DNA of 64,000 bases from an uncultured Opitutaceae bacterium (GTDB taxonomy: Bacteria > Verrucomicrobiota > Verrucomicrobiia > Opitutales > Opitutaceae), in contig CAITEC010000063.1 in the NCBI GenBank assembly GCA_903891325.1, positions 1 to 64,000 on the forward strand. Reading direction: 5' to 3'. The notes beneath the pieces were generated by a model that did no database searches, was not told where the DNA came from, and was given only the letters and a program-made list of their open reading frames with translations. Below, piece after piece: positions 20,311 to 29,518 of the stretch (position 1 is the stretch's first letter; the number at the start of each line of letters is the position of its first letter). The position numbers were made by a program, and so were the translations under genes.

Positions 20311-23067
20311 TCAGCCTGTGTTCTTCAGCCCGCCGCTGATCCCGTTGATCGTGAGCTCGATCACCCGGCGGACGGCCTCGGCTTCGTCCGGCGGCAGGCC
20401 CCCGGGACGCCGCAGGCGCCGGATCATTTCCACCTGGATGTAATTGAGGGGGTCGACGTAGGGATTGCGAAGCTGCACGGAGCGCAGGAGCACGGGCTCG
20501 CGCTGAAGGAGCTGCCGGTCGCCCGTGGCGGCGAGGATTCCCGCCTCGGCGCGGGCGAACTCCCGCGCGAGCCGGGCGAAGATCCGGCGCCGTATCCGCG
20601 CGTCATCGACCAGCTCCGCGTAGATTGCCGCGATGCCCATGTCCGCCTTCCTGAGGGTGAGCTGGGCGTTCTCGATGAGCGTCTGGAAGAAGGGCCAGCC
20701 CCGGTACATCTCGCGCAGGAGCCGCCGGCCGGAAGGTCCGCGCCTGAGGATGACCGCAAGCGCGCTTCCCAACCCGAACCAGCCGGGGAAATTGAACCGG
20801 CTTTGCATCCAGGAAAAGACCCAGGGAATGGCGCGGAGGTCCGAAACGCTGGTGGTTGCCCGGCGGTAGGCCGGGCGCGAGCCCAGGTTGAGGCCCCCGA
20901 TCTCCTCGATGGGCGTCGCCTGGCGCCAGAAGGCCAGGAATTCAGGGTCGTCGTGGACGAGGGCCTTGTAGGTTGAAAATCCGGCGGCGCTCATGGCCTC
21001 CATCGCCTCGCGCCACTCCGGCGGGGGTTGCGGGCCGGATGCGGCTGCGTGGGTGCCCAGCATGACCCCGTAGGCCATCTGCTCGAGGATGCGGTGCGCC
21101 AGGTCGGGATCGTGGTAGCGGGTCGAGAGCACCTCACCCTGCTCCGTCACGCGGATCGATCCATCGGCCAGCCCGGCCGGCTGGGCGAGGATCGCCTTTG
21201 CCGCGGGGCCGCCGCCGCGGGCGATGCTCCCGCCCCGCCCGTGGAACAGGCTCAGCCGCACACCCGCCGCCCGACAGACCGCGGCGATCGCGTCCTGGGC
21301 CTTGTAGAGCGCCCAGTTGGCCGTGAGATAGCCGCAATCCTTGTTGCTGTCCGAATAGCCCAGCATCACGTGCTGGATTTCCGGCTTTCGGCCGGGCATG
21401 GCCAGCAGGTCCCGCAGGATACCGGGTGCGTGCTCAAGGTCGGACAGGGTCTCGAAGAGGGGCGCGATTGGAAGGTTGGCGCCCGTCAGCTTCTCCAGAA
21501 GCTCGACCTCGAGGATGTCGGAGACGTCGTTGGTCATGCTGATGACGTACAGGCCCATCGCCTCCGGTCCCCACGCGGCCGTCGTCCGTGCAGCCAGGGC
21601 CATGGGCCCGAGCACGTCCCGGGTTGGGCCGCTGAAGGCTCCCAGGGCCGCCGCGTCCAGGGGGGCGGCCGCACCGATCGCCTTCTCAAGCAGGGCGAGC
21701 TTTTCCGCCTCCCCCAGCGTGGGATAGTCGGAGCGCCCGAGGACTTCCGCGGTCGCCGCCTCGTGCCGGGACGAGTGCTGCCGCAGGTCCAGCCGGGCGG
21801 TGTGCAGGCCAAAGACGTCGAGCTGGATGCCCATTGCGCTTAATTCACCCCCGGTCAGGGCGGCGCCCTTTCCGGCCAGGAGGCTGTCCCCGATCAGGTT
21901 CACGGTCCTGCGAACCTCCGCCTCGAGAGCCCCGCCGCGCGCGGGACCGGGAGCCCCGCCCGCCTCCGCTCCCCGGATTTCCTGGACCGCCCCGCCCAGG
22001 GTTTCCCGGAGAATACCGAGCAGCAGGCGGTAGGGCTCGTGCGGATAGCGCCGCGCAAGGTCGCGCAGGTGGGCGGAGGGGGGCCCCCTTCCCTCCAGCG
22101 CTCGGCGCAGCTCGGGGGTGACCGAGTCGCGGCGATCGCTCACCGTGAGCGTCCGCGCCAGTTCCCGGGCGGCCAGGCGCAGCTTCTCGATCGCCAGGCG
22201 GCGGTTCAGGAGGAGAATGCCGGCGGTCACCTCCGCGGTGACGTTGGGATTTCCATCGCGGTCGCCGCCGATCCAGGATCCGAACGAGAGCCACCGGCGC
22301 GGGGGCTTCACTCCGGGGAAATGTGCGCTGAGCGAGCGGGCAAGGTCGGCGTGCAGGCGCGGCAGCGTCTCGCAGAGCGCGACGTCAAAATACCAGAGCC
22401 CCGTCCGGGCCTCGTCGGCGACCTCGGGGCGGGCGGTGCGACTCCGGTCGGTCAGCCAAAGGGAGGCGATTTCGCGCTCGACGCACCCGTTGTCGAGGAC
22501 ACCCGGGTCCGGGGCCCCCTCGGGGTGCGCGCGCTGCCGGAGGATTTCCGCCAGGCGCCTGAGCTTGGCGAGCAGGGTGCGCCGCTTCGACTCGGTCGGA
22601 TGAGCGGTGAAAACCAGCTCGATGTCGAGCCGGTCCACCAGTGCCTGCATTCCCGCGGTTTCCAGGCCGCGCCGCTTCAACTCGACGACCGCGGCCTCGA
22701 TCGACTCGCGCATCGGTTCCGGGGTCCCGGCGGCCCCCATCAGTGAGGCGGCCCTGCGGCGGCGCAGGAGCCCTATGCGGAAATTCTCCTCAGCCAGGTT
22801 CACCAGTTCGAAATACAGCGTAAAGGCCATCGCCTGGTTGAACGCCTCCGCCGGGCCGAGCGCCGCCACCCTCTCCCGAAGCGCCCCGGCGGCCTCCGGG
22901 TCGCCGGCGCGGCGGGCCTTGGCGAGCTTGCGGAGGGCCTCGACCGTCTCGAAGGCGGCTGCGCCCTCCAGCCGGGTGATCACGCGACCCAGGGAACTTC
23001 CAAGCTCCCTCACGTCGGCCCCCAGGCGGGCCAATTCGCGTCGGGCGGAGGATCGGCGTTTGGTCAT
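20311..23067 (-). CDS. ppc: phosphoenolpyruvate carboxylase
   Basis: Anaplerotic carboxylation of PEP to oxaloacetate. 918 aa from the ATG at MTKRRSSARRELARLG; the frame continues 53 codons upstream into the divergent promoter region without similarity. Diagnostic motifs: VFTAHPTESKRRTLL (catalytic His), GSWIGGDRDGNPNVT, MLGYSDSNKDCGYLTANW and SLFHGRGGSIARGGGP, with the C-terminus INGISGGLKNTG resembling the conserved NTG end. All catalytic motifs are intact and the length is typical. It is divergent from lptD. Confidence 0.96.
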   Translation of the reverse strand: MTKRRSSARRELARLGADVRELGSSLGRVITRLEGAAAFETVEALRKLAKARRAGDPEAAGALRERVAALGPAEAFNQAMAFTLYFELVNLAEENFRIGLLRRRRAASLMGAAGTPEPMRESIEAAVVELKRRGLETAGMQALVDRLDIELVFTAHPTESKRRTLLAKLRRLAEILRQRAHPEGAPDPGVLDNGCVEREIASLWLTDRSRTARPEVADEARTGLWYFDVALCETLPRLHADLARSLSAHFPGVKPPRRWLSFGSWIGGDRDGNPNVTAEVTAGILLLNRRLAIEKLRLAARELARTLTVSDRRDSVTPELRRALEGRGPPSAHLRDLARRYPHEPYRLLLGILRETLGGAVQEIRGAEAGGAPGPARGGALEAEVRRTVNLIGDSLLAGKGAALTGGELSAMGIQLDVFGLHTARLDLRQHSSRHEAATAEVLGRSDYPTLGEAEKLALLEKAIGAAAPLDAAALGAFSGPTRDVLGPMALAARTTAAWGPEAMGLYVISMTNDVSDILEVELLEKLTGANLPIAPLFETLSDLEHAPGILRDLLAMPGRKPEIQHVMLGYSDSNKDCGYLTANWALYKAQDAIAAVCRAAGVRLSLFHGRGGSIARGGGPAAKAILAQPAGLADGSIRVTEQGEVLSTRYHDPDLAHRILEQMAYGVMLGTHAAASGPQPPPEWREAMEAMSAAGFSTYKALVHDDPEFLAFWRQATPIEEIGGLNLGSRPAYRRATTSVSDLRAIPWVFSWMQSRFNFPGWFGLGSALAVILRRGPSGRRLLREMYRGWPFFQTLIENAQLTLRKADMGIAAIYAELVDDARIRRRIFARLAREFARAEAGILAATGDRQLLQREPVLLRSVQLRNPYVDPLNYIQVEMIRRLRRPGGLPPDEAEAVRRVIELTINGISGGLKNTG

Positions 23068-23198
23068 GGCGGTTGGGTTGGCTTGAGGGCTTCTGGTTTT
23101 CCGGGTGCTCAAGCAAGTGTCGGACCATGCGCGGCCCGCGTCCAGCGTTTGTGGAAGGACCCACCCACGGGCCGGGTTTTCCAACCCATCGCCCACCT

Positions 23199-23217
23199 GC
23201 GCGATCGGGGATCGCGC
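23199..23217. promoter_or_regulatory. dyad in the ppc/lptD divergent promoter region
   Basis: GCGCGATC-GGG-GATCGCGC is a perfect 8-bp dyad in the 188-bp gap between divergent ppc and lptD. A smaller hairpin TCAGG/CCTGA (23240-23255) abuts the lptD ATG. The dyad could be an operator shared by both genes; no regulator is identified. Confidence 0.4.
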
Positions 23218-23255
23218 TGCCCGCAATGGAGAGATTAAATCAGGTGCTTGCCTGA

Positions 23256-25370
23256 ATGCGGGGCCATGCTTTGCTCCGCTGCGTGATTTGCCGCCGCGCC
23301 CTCGCCCTTGCCCTTGCCCTGGCGCTTCCGCGCGTCCTGGCGGCCGTCGCCGGGCAGCCGTACATGGAGGCCGACAGCATGGAGGGGGATCTCGACGCCC
23401 GCACGACGATCTACCGGGGCCACGCGCTTGTCAGGGACGGGCAGGTGCTTCTCACCGCCGACGAAATCCGCTATGCGGAGACGACTGAGACGCTCGTGGC
23501 GACCGGGCATGTGACACTGACCCGGGGCGACCAGCGGCTCCTGGCCGACCACCTGACCTACCGGCGGGTGGACGACTCATTTTCGGCGACGAACGTGCGG
23601 ATAGGCCGCTACCCCTTCTACATCGAGGGGACGAGGGCCGAGGGGAATCTCAAAAGGGTCGTGGTCCATCATGCCAAGGTGACCTACGGGGAACCCGGCC
23701 CGTACCAGCCAACGGTGAGGGCCGAGACGATCACCTACGAGCCGGGCAATTACCTTCGCTTCGTCAGCTCGATGGTGGGCATCGGCGGGACCGATTTTCT
23801 CCCGATCCCGAAGTTCAACCAGGACTTCCGGAAGGGAAATCCCCTGGACATGCTGACCGCGGACGTCGGCTACCGCTCCACCCTCGGGGGATCCGTCGAT
23901 ATCGGGTATCATGAGCCCGTCTTCCCGGGTGCGCAACTGGGTGGCGACCTCGGCTTCTACACCGCCCGCGGGCTCTTGCTGGGGCCCACCGGCACCTACA
24001 AGTCCGTCGACGGCAGCGACGACCTCGCGGGCTCCCTCCAGTCCGGCTACATCTACGATTACGGGACCCGCGGGGTGGACATTCTCGGGGCCCCCGTGCA
24101 GGCAAACCGGGCCTTCCTGGAGTGGACGCACCGCCAGCAGCTTTCCGACGGGATCAGCCTCGCCGCGAATATCAACTATTGGTCGGACTCCGACATCATC
24201 CGCGACTTCCGCTCCCAGGATTTCTACGCCGTCCAGACGCCGGATAATTTTCTCGAGGCGAGCTACGCCGGCGACGACGTTTTTGCCTCCATCTTCACCC
24301 GCTTCCGGCCCAATTCCTTCGAGCAGGTCCAGCAGCGCCTCCCCGAACTCTCGGTTGCGCTCGCCCCCTCGCCCCTGGCGGACGGGTTTTACCAGCGCTC
24401 GAGTGCGAGCGCGGTGTCGCTGGTCGCCTGGCCGGTTGTCGGGGGAGCGGAGCTGGCCAGCGACCGGGTGGACGCCTTCTATGAGCTCTCGCGGCCGATC
24501 AGCCCGACGGACTGGCTCACCCTCACCCCGGTTGCCGCGGCCCGGTTGACAAACTACTCGAACACGGTCGGGGCAAGCGTGCCCGGCGGCACGACGCGGG
24601 CGATCGGGGAGGTCGGCTTCGACGCGATCATGCGCGCCAGCGGTACCTTCGGCTACCGAAACCCCCTCTGGGACATCGACGGGCTGCGGCACCTGCTGAC
24701 CCCGCACGTTTCCTACCGCTACATCCCAAATGCGGATGCGGGCTCGAAATACATCCCCGACATCGATGGCCAGACCTTCAACACCTATCTTGCGCCCCTC
24801 GACCTGGGGGACATCCGCACCCTCGACCACATCAACCCGGTGAACACGCTGAGGCTGGGCCTGGACAACACGCTGCAGACGCGGGACGCGGGATACGGAT
24901 CGAGGGACCTTTTCACCTTCAATGTGGCCGACGACCTGAATTTCATCCGGACACCCGGGGAGCCGGATTTTTCCGACCTGCACACGGATGTGGCGATCAC
25001 CCCGGCGCCGTGGATCAGCTACAGCATCGCAAACATCATCTCGCCGCAGACAGGGACGCTCTACGAGCTGGATTCGGCGCTGACCATCCACGACGCGGAT
25101 GCCTGGAAGCTTGAACTGGGCGAGGACTTCGTGCGGCACGAGGACGACGACTACATCCTGGACTACCGCCAGCGGCTGAACGAGGCATACGAGGCGCTGG
25201 TCGCCCTCGAGTACGGGGCCCGCAACTTTCGGCTGAACACGGTGGAGGTGGGGCTCGTCCAGGACCTTGCGAACATTTGGAGCGTCCGCTACCTGCTGTC
25301 GTTCAACGCCGGGCCCAACCGCGATGGGCACTTCGGGTTCAACGTCCAGCTCCTCACCCTCCACTACTGA
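23256..25370 (+). CDS. lptD: LptD/OstA-like LPS-assembly outer-membrane protein
   Basis: Places lipopolysaccharide in the outer leaflet of the outer membrane. 704 aa with a signal peptide (RRALALALALALPRVLAAVA). Residues about 35-150 are an OstA/LptA-like beta-jellyroll (MEADSMEGDLDARTTIYRG; LLTADEIRYAETTETLVATG). The rest is a long beta-barrel; the LptD C-terminal pattern RHLLTPHVSYRYIPNA is present, and the chain ends in NVQLLTLHY with an aromatic residue. It is shorter than E. coli LptD, as is usual outside Proteobacteria. The ATG is chosen as the first start before the signal sequence. It is followed after 10 bp by rsmB. Confidence 0.85.
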   Translation: MRGHALLRCVICRRALALALALALPRVLAAVAGQPYMEADSMEGDLDARTTIYRGHALVRDGQVLLTADEIRYAETTETLVATGHVTLTRGDQRLLADHLTYRRVDDSFSATNVRIGRYPFYIEGTRAEGNLKRVVVHHAKVTYGEPGPYQPTVRAETITYEPGNYLRFVSSMVGIGGTDFLPIPKFNQDFRKGNPLDMLTADVGYRSTLGGSVDIGYHEPVFPGAQLGGDLGFYTARGLLLGPTGTYKSVDGSDDLAGSLQSGYIYDYGTRGVDILGAPVQANRAFLEWTHRQQLSDGISLAANINYWSDSDIIRDFRSQDFYAVQTPDNFLEASYAGDDVFASIFTRFRPNSFEQVQQRLPELSVALAPSPLADGFYQRSSASAVSLVAWPVVGGAELASDRVDAFYELSRPISPTDWLTLTPVAAARLTNYSNTVGASVPGGTTRAIGEVGFDAIMRASGTFGYRNPLWDIDGLRHLLTPHVSYRYIPNADAGSKYIPDIDGQTFNTYLAPLDLGDIRTLDHINPVNTLRLGLDNTLQTRDAGYGSRDLFTFNVADDLNFIRTPGEPDFSDLHTDVAITPAPWISYSIANIISPQTGTLYELDSALTIHDADAWKLELGEDFVRHEDDDYILDYRQRLNEAYEALVALEYGARNFRLNTVEVGLVQDLANIWSVRYLLSFNAGPNRDGHFGFNVQLLTLHY

Positions 25371-25380
25371 CCGGGGTCGC

Positions 25381-26562
25381 ATGAGCATCGTGGAAAACCA
25401 GCGGAGGGTCCTGCTGGAATTCATCCGCGCGCTCCGCCCGCACTGGAGGCGGGATGCGGCGCTCCCGGACCGGATCGAGCGGCTCCTCCGGGGCGACCGG
25501 CGGCTCGGTTCCCGGGACCGGCGGCTCTACCGGGAGCTGCTTTACACGACCCTGCGCTTCCTGCCCTGGATCGAGCCCTCGCTCGATTCGGCAGCGGACC
25601 GCGCGGTCGAGGCCGCGGCGCTGCTTTCGGCCGACCTTCCCTCGACGCGGGCCTTTCGCTCGGCATTCGGCGCTCCCGCGGGGGAGCCGCCCGCGGGTGT
25701 TGCCGCGAAGGCGGCGTTGGTGGCCGGGATCCTGGGGGAATCCGCCGGTATCCCGCTGCTGCCGGACTGGTTCAGGGCCGAGTGCCCGGAGGCGTTCTCG
25801 GGGCCGGATTATGAATCCCTTGCCAACCGGGCTCCGCTATGGCTCCGGCTGCAATCCGGGGATGCGGCTCCGGTGCTTGCCGAGTTTTCAGCCCGCGGCT
25901 GGCCGTGGAGGGTGTCCCCCGCGCTCCCGACCGCGATCCGGCTTGCTCCGGACACCGACGTGAAGGGAACGGACGCCTACCGCAGCGGTTGCGTCGAGAT
26001 CCAGGATGTCGGTTCGCAGCTCATCCTCGAGGCCGCGGCGATTTCCGCAGGAGGGGCGTGGCTGGACGCCTGCGCCGGGGCCGGGGGCAAGACGCTGCAA
26101 CTGGCCACCCTGCTCGGGCCGAGTGGCCGGGTCGATGCGCTCGATCCCAGGCCGGCGGCGCTGGCCGAGCTCGGGCGGCGGGCCGCCCGGGCGGGCCTCG
26201 ATGGCGCGATCCGCCTCCCGGGAGTGCCCGGTGCGGCCTACGACGGCGTCCTTGTCGACGCGCCCTGCTCCGGGTCGGGAACCTGGCGGCGTTCGCCGCA
26301 CCTGAAATGGACGACATCCGCCGCCCGGGTCGCCGACTGCGCCGCGCTTCAGCTTTCACTCCTGTCCCGGTACGCCCGCCACGTCCGCCCGGGGGGAACG
26401 CTCATCTATGCGACCTGCTCCCTATGCCGAAGCGAGAACGAGGCGGTCGCCGCGGCTTTCCTGGCATCGTCGCCGGAATTTGCGCAGCGGGGTCCCGGCA
26501 TCCGTATCTCCCCCTCCGCGAACGACGGCGACGGGTACTTTATGGCCGTCTTCAAGCGGTAG
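25381..26562 (+). CDS. rsmB: RsmB/NOP-family rRNA cytosine-C5 methyltransferase
   Basis: Probably methylates a cytosine of 16S rRNA using S-adenosylmethionine. 393 aa. A NusB-like helical N-terminal domain (about 1-130) is followed by the methyltransferase fold: LDACAGAGGKTLQLATLL binds AdoMet, VDAPCSGSGTWRRSPHLKW holds one active-site Cys and YATCSLCRSENEAV the other. It is somewhat shorter than E. coli RsmB. The ATG at MSIVENQRRVLLEFI starts 10 bp after lptD. RsmB versus another NOP-family member is a close call; the NusB-like domain favours RsmB. Confidence 0.85.
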   Translation: MSIVENQRRVLLEFIRALRPHWRRDAALPDRIERLLRGDRRLGSRDRRLYRELLYTTLRFLPWIEPSLDSAADRAVEAAALLSADLPSTRAFRSAFGAPAGEPPAGVAAKAALVAGILGESAGIPLLPDWFRAECPEAFSGPDYESLANRAPLWLRLQSGDAAPVLAEFSARGWPWRVSPALPTAIRLAPDTDVKGTDAYRSGCVEIQDVGSQLILEAAAISAGGAWLDACAGAGGKTLQLATLLGPSGRVDALDPRPAALAELGRRAARAGLDGAIRLPGVPGAAYDGVLVDAPCSGSGTWRRSPHLKWTTSAARVADCAALQLSLLSRYARHVRPGGTLIYATCSLCRSENEAVAAAFLASSPEFAQRGPGIRISPSANDGDGYFMAVFKR

Positions 26563-26598
26563 TGTTTCCCGATTTAAGACCAGCAGGGTCCGGGGCGG

Positions 26599-26713
26599 AT
26601 GTAGCCGGGGTCCAAGACCCCGGAGGCTTGGGGTCCTACTTCCGAACGCCGGCCTCCCTATTCAATCTCCGGCCTCGTTGAGGCCGGACCGGGGTCTGGG
26701 ACCCCGGCTACAT
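26599..26713. repeat. dispersed nested-palindrome intergenic repeat, copy B
   Basis: Arms of 25 bp at 26599-26623 and 26689-26713 are inverted repeats with one mismatch in the small central loop. The inner hairpin TCCGGCCTC-GTT-GAGGCCGGA (26668-26688) has the same GTT loop as copy A but a different stem sequence. The asymmetric part GCTTGGGGTCCTACTTCCG is shared with copy A. It sits in the 318-bp gap between rsmB and scpA. The remainder of that gap (26714-26880) shows nothing I can name. Confidence 0.9.
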
Positions 26714-26880
26714 AGGAAATGGCGGGCTGCCTTGGCGCCGAGATTGGGAATTGGCTGCCAGCGGCCGCGAAGGGAGCCTGCCAAAATCGAGTCAGGCCAC
26801 TACCGTCCTCGTTGGGTACTTGATCTGCCGCCGTATTTTCCCCAGCTTTGCCTTACCACGCCCAATTCCGGGCAAAATCG

Positions 26881-27657
26881 ATGCTTCCAGACACTTCGCA
26901 CCGCATCAGGCTCCAGGTCTTCGAGGGACCGCTTGACCTCCTGCTCTTCCTGATTCGGCAGAACGAGCTGGATATTTACGACATCCCGATCGAGTCGGTC
27001 GCCCGGCAGTACATGGACGCCCTCCGCTCGATGCAGGAGCTGGACCTGGACGTGGCGGGGGAATTTTTCGTCATGGCCGCCACGCTGATGGAGATCAAGA
27101 GCCGGATGCTCCTGCCCCGCGGCGAGCACGCCGTGGATCCGGATGCCGACGACGACGTCAGCGACCCGCGGTGGGAGCTGGTCTACCAGCTCCTCCAGTA
27201 CAAGAAATTCAAGGAGGCCGCGGCCCGGATCGCGGAGCTGGCGGCGTTCCAACAGGATCTCATGGATCGGCGGGTGTCCTCGCGCTCCGACAATGCTGAC
27301 CGGCCCCTCCAGGGCGTGGACCGGATCGACTTCTGGACCACCTTCAACGGGGTCCTGCGGCGGCTCGCGGAGAAGCTCGTGGTCGGCGAGATCCACGACG
27401 AGAGCGTGACGGTGGCCGACCAGATGGAATGGCTGCTCGGCCGGGTGAAGGCCGGCGAGTCATTTGTCTTCTCGGGGCTCTTTTCAACGGGCACGACGCT
27501 GCGCCGGCTGGTCGCCACATTCCTGGCGGTGCTCGAGCTCACGCGGCTCAGGAAGCTTCGCCTGCGGCAGGACGAGGCGTTCGCCGACATCGTCTGCGAG
27601 GCGGTCGGCGAGAACCTGCTTGAAAACCAGCCGAACGCCGACACCGTGCCGGCGTGA
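26881..27657 (+). CDS. scpA: segregation and condensation protein A (ScpA kleisin)
   Basis: Kleisin subunit bridging SMC heads in the bacterial condensin. 258 aa from the ATG at MLPDTSHRIRLQVFEG; an ATG 11 codons upstream is possible. Family signature at the N-terminus: VFEGPLDLLLFLIRQNELDI, then FFVMAATLMEIKSRMLLP. The C-terminal winged-helix part includes TTLRRLVATFLAVLELTRLR. No scpB follows; a small gene overlaps its stop instead (GTGA). Confidence 0.93.
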   Translation: MLPDTSHRIRLQVFEGPLDLLLFLIRQNELDIYDIPIESVARQYMDALRSMQELDLDVAGEFFVMAATLMEIKSRMLLPRGEHAVDPDADDDVSDPRWELVYQLLQYKKFKEAAARIAELAAFQQDLMDRRVSSRSDNADRPLQGVDRIDFWTTFNGVLRRLAEKLVVGEIHDESVTVADQMEWLLGRVKAGESFVFSGLFSTGTTLRRLVATFLAVLELTRLRKLRLRQDEAFADIVCEAVGENLLENQPNADTVPA

Positions 27658-27908
27658 GCAAGAAGCGAAAAAAACCAGGGCCGAGGGCCGGGCTCCTCGG
27701 CGTCGGCCTCGACAACGGCGACGGGCACAAGCGGGTGACCACCGGCGAGTCGTTCGCAATCGTCGGGGGCTCCGCGGAGACCCACGAGCGGCTCACGGAG
27801 ACGGTCGTGAAGACCTTCGAGGAGCTGAAGCACCGCGGCAAGTCCCTGCACGAGGTCGAGACCCGCGAGCTGAGCGAAATCCTCCACAAGGTGACCCCGC
27901 CCCGCTAA
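27654..27908 (+). CDS. small hypothetical protein coupled to scpA
   Basis: 84 aa, starting at a GTG that overlaps the scpA stop codon. It is basic at the N-terminus (SKKRKKPGPR), followed by GVGLDNGDGHKRVTTGESFAIVGGSAETHERL and a helical end (VVKTFEELKHRGKSLHEVETRELSEILHKV). No signal or membrane segment is present. I do not recognise the family. It sits where scpB is often found but is far too short for it. Codon-position composition and the tight coupling argue that it is a real gene. Confidence 0.7.
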   Translation: MSKKRKKPGPRAGLLGVGLDNGDGHKRVTTGESFAIVGGSAETHERLTETVVKTFEELKHRGKSLHEVETRELSEILHKVTPPR

Positions 27909-27950
27909 CTTGCATTTCGCCGGGTTCCGGCTTCAATCGCACCAGAAAAC

Positions 27951-28277
27951 ATGTCCGAAAAAATCGCAAACCTAACAGCGGATAGCTTCAAGTCCTCCGT
28001 CGCCTCCTCAACCGTCCCGGTCCTCGTGGACTTCTGGGCGTCGTGGTGCGGCCCCTGCAAGGCCATCGCGCCCATCCTCGAGGAACTGGCCGGGGAGTAC
28101 GGCGGCCGGCTGACGATCGCCAAGCTTAACATCGACGAATTTCCCGAGGTGGCCGCGGCCCACGACGTGCGGTCGATCCCAACCCTCCTCGTTTTCAAGG
28201 GCGGTTCGCTCGCATCGCGGCTGGTCGGAATGCTGCCGAAGGCCGCGCTCAAGGCCAAGCTCGACCCCCTTCTCTGA
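27951..28277 (+). CDS. trxA: thioredoxin
   Basis: Cytosolic dithiol oxidoreductase. 108 aa, with no signal peptide. Active site WCGPCK with Cys33 and Cys36; the cis-proline region is [12 protein letters not shown]. Length is exactly typical. It converges on menA with a 16-bp gap. Confidence 0.96.
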   Translation: MSEKIANLTADSFKSSVASSTVPVLVDFWASWCGPCKAIAPILEELAGEYGGRLTIAKLNIDEFPEVAAAHDVRSIPTLLVFKGGSLASRLVGMLPKAALKAKLDPLL

Positions 28278-28293
28278 GCGGCGTTCGGGCTCC

Positions 28294-29178
28294 TCAGGCG
28301 AGGATCCCTGCTGATAACAGGACGGCGTAGAGCGCCAGGTAGCGGGCCGCGCCGCCCAGCAGCCGGATTCGCTCGGCCGGCGTGCGGCTTTCCGCAAGCC
28401 GGTGAACCTGGAGCGAGGCCATGGGCGCAAGGAAGATGGGGAGCAGCACCGACAGCCCGTAGCCGTGCTGCCACAGGAAGAAGGGGACGGCCACAGCCGC
28501 GCAATGCGACAGCGCCACCTGCCAGACGGCGGCGTTTCGGCCGAAGCGAACCACCAGGGTCCGTTTTCCCGCCGCCGCGTCGGTCTCCGCATCCCGGTAG
28601 TTATTCATCACAAGTATGTTAGCCGTCAAAAGTCCGATCGGGACGGCGCCGATCAGAACGTCCCGGGGAAATCCGCCCGCCTGGACAAAATAGGTGACCC
28701 CGACGGCCACCGGGCCGAAGAAGAAAAAGGCGAAGATATCGCCGAAGCCGTGATACCCGAGGGGAAAGGGTCCGCCGGTGTACGCTATCCCGCACAGGAT
28801 GCTGGCAACACCCACGGCGAGCATCCACGGTCCGCCGTGCGCCACCAGGCCGAGGCCCGTCGCAAAGGCGGCCGCGAACACCCCGGTCGCGACCCGGCGC
28901 ATCGCCCGCGGCGAGACCTCGCCCGAGGCCACTGCCCGGCGCGGGCCGACCCGCGCCGCGGTGTCCGCACCCTTGACGAAGTCAAAGTAGTCGTTCGCCA
29001 AGTTCGTCCCGACCTGGACGAGCAGCGCGAAGCCCAGGCAGAGCAGCGCGTCGACCGTGCGGAAGGCGCCGTGGCGGGAGGCAAAAGCGGAGCCGACCAG
29101 GACCGGCGCCACGGCCGCAGGCAGCGTGCGGGGGCGGGCCGCGGCGATCCAGACCGAGGGCCGGAATCCGGCGCTCAT
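28294..29178 (-). CDS. menA: 1,4-dihydroxy-2-naphthoate octaprenyltransferase (MenA)
   Basis: Membrane UbiA-family enzyme that prenylates 1,4-dihydroxy-2-naphthoate to demethylmenaquinone. 294 aa and about eight to nine membrane helices. The two Asp-rich motifs are visible: NLANDYFDFVKGAD and NNYRDAETDAAAGKRT. The N-terminus ARPRTLPAAVAPVLVGSA is typical of MenA. The ATG chosen (MSAGFRPSVW) overlaps the acylphosphatase stop (ATGA). It is separated by about 20 kb from the menF-menD-menB group, as in many genomes. Confidence 0.93.
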   Translation of the reverse strand: MSAGFRPSVWIAAARPRTLPAAVAPVLVGSAFASRHGAFRTVDALLCLGFALLVQVGTNLANDYFDFVKGADTAARVGPRRAVASGEVSPRAMRRVATGVFAAAFATGLGLVAHGGPWMLAVGVASILCGIAYTGGPFPLGYHGFGDIFAFFFFGPVAVGVTYFVQAGGFPRDVLIGAVPIGLLTANILVMNNYRDAETDAAAGKRTLVVRFGRNAAVWQVALSHCAAVAVPFFLWQHGYGLSVLLPIFLAPMASLQVHRLAESRTPAERIRLLGGAARYLALYAVLLSAGILA

Positions 29179-29450
29179 CGGATCTGAAAGCCGGCGAAGC
29201 ACGCCTGGCGGTCGCGGGCCGCGCGGTCCACCTTCCGGATGAAGCCATTCATCCTCTCCTCGAGCGCAGCCACGTACGCCTCCGCCTGCCCGCGCTCCCC
29301 CTCGACCTCGACCCGAACGCCTCCGTCGGGAAGGTTCTGGACGAAACCGGCGACATCAAACTCCCGGGCTACCTGGTGGGCCGCGTAGCGGAACCCGACC
29401 CCCTGCACCCGCCCGGTGAAGACGGCCTCGATGTGGTGAACGGCTGCCAT
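29175..29450 (-). CDS. acyP: acylphosphatase
   Basis: Small cytosolic enzyme hydrolysing acyl phosphates. 91 aa. The family signatures GRVQGVGFRYAAHQVAREF (catalytic Arg) and GFVQNLPDGGVRVEVEGE (catalytic Asn) are intact. Length is normal. It is co-translated with menA through a 4-bp overlap; no functional tie to menaquinone is known. Confidence 0.93.
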   Translation of the reverse strand: MAAVHHIEAVFTGRVQGVGFRYAAHQVAREFDVAGFVQNLPDGGVRVEVEGERGQAEAYVAALEERMNGFIRKVDRAARDRQACFAGFQIR

Positions 29451-29518
29451 CCCCGATCACGCCCCTCTTTTGTGCTGCCCGTCAAGCGAACACGGGCGGC
29501 GGGAGCCGCCAACGCCCT

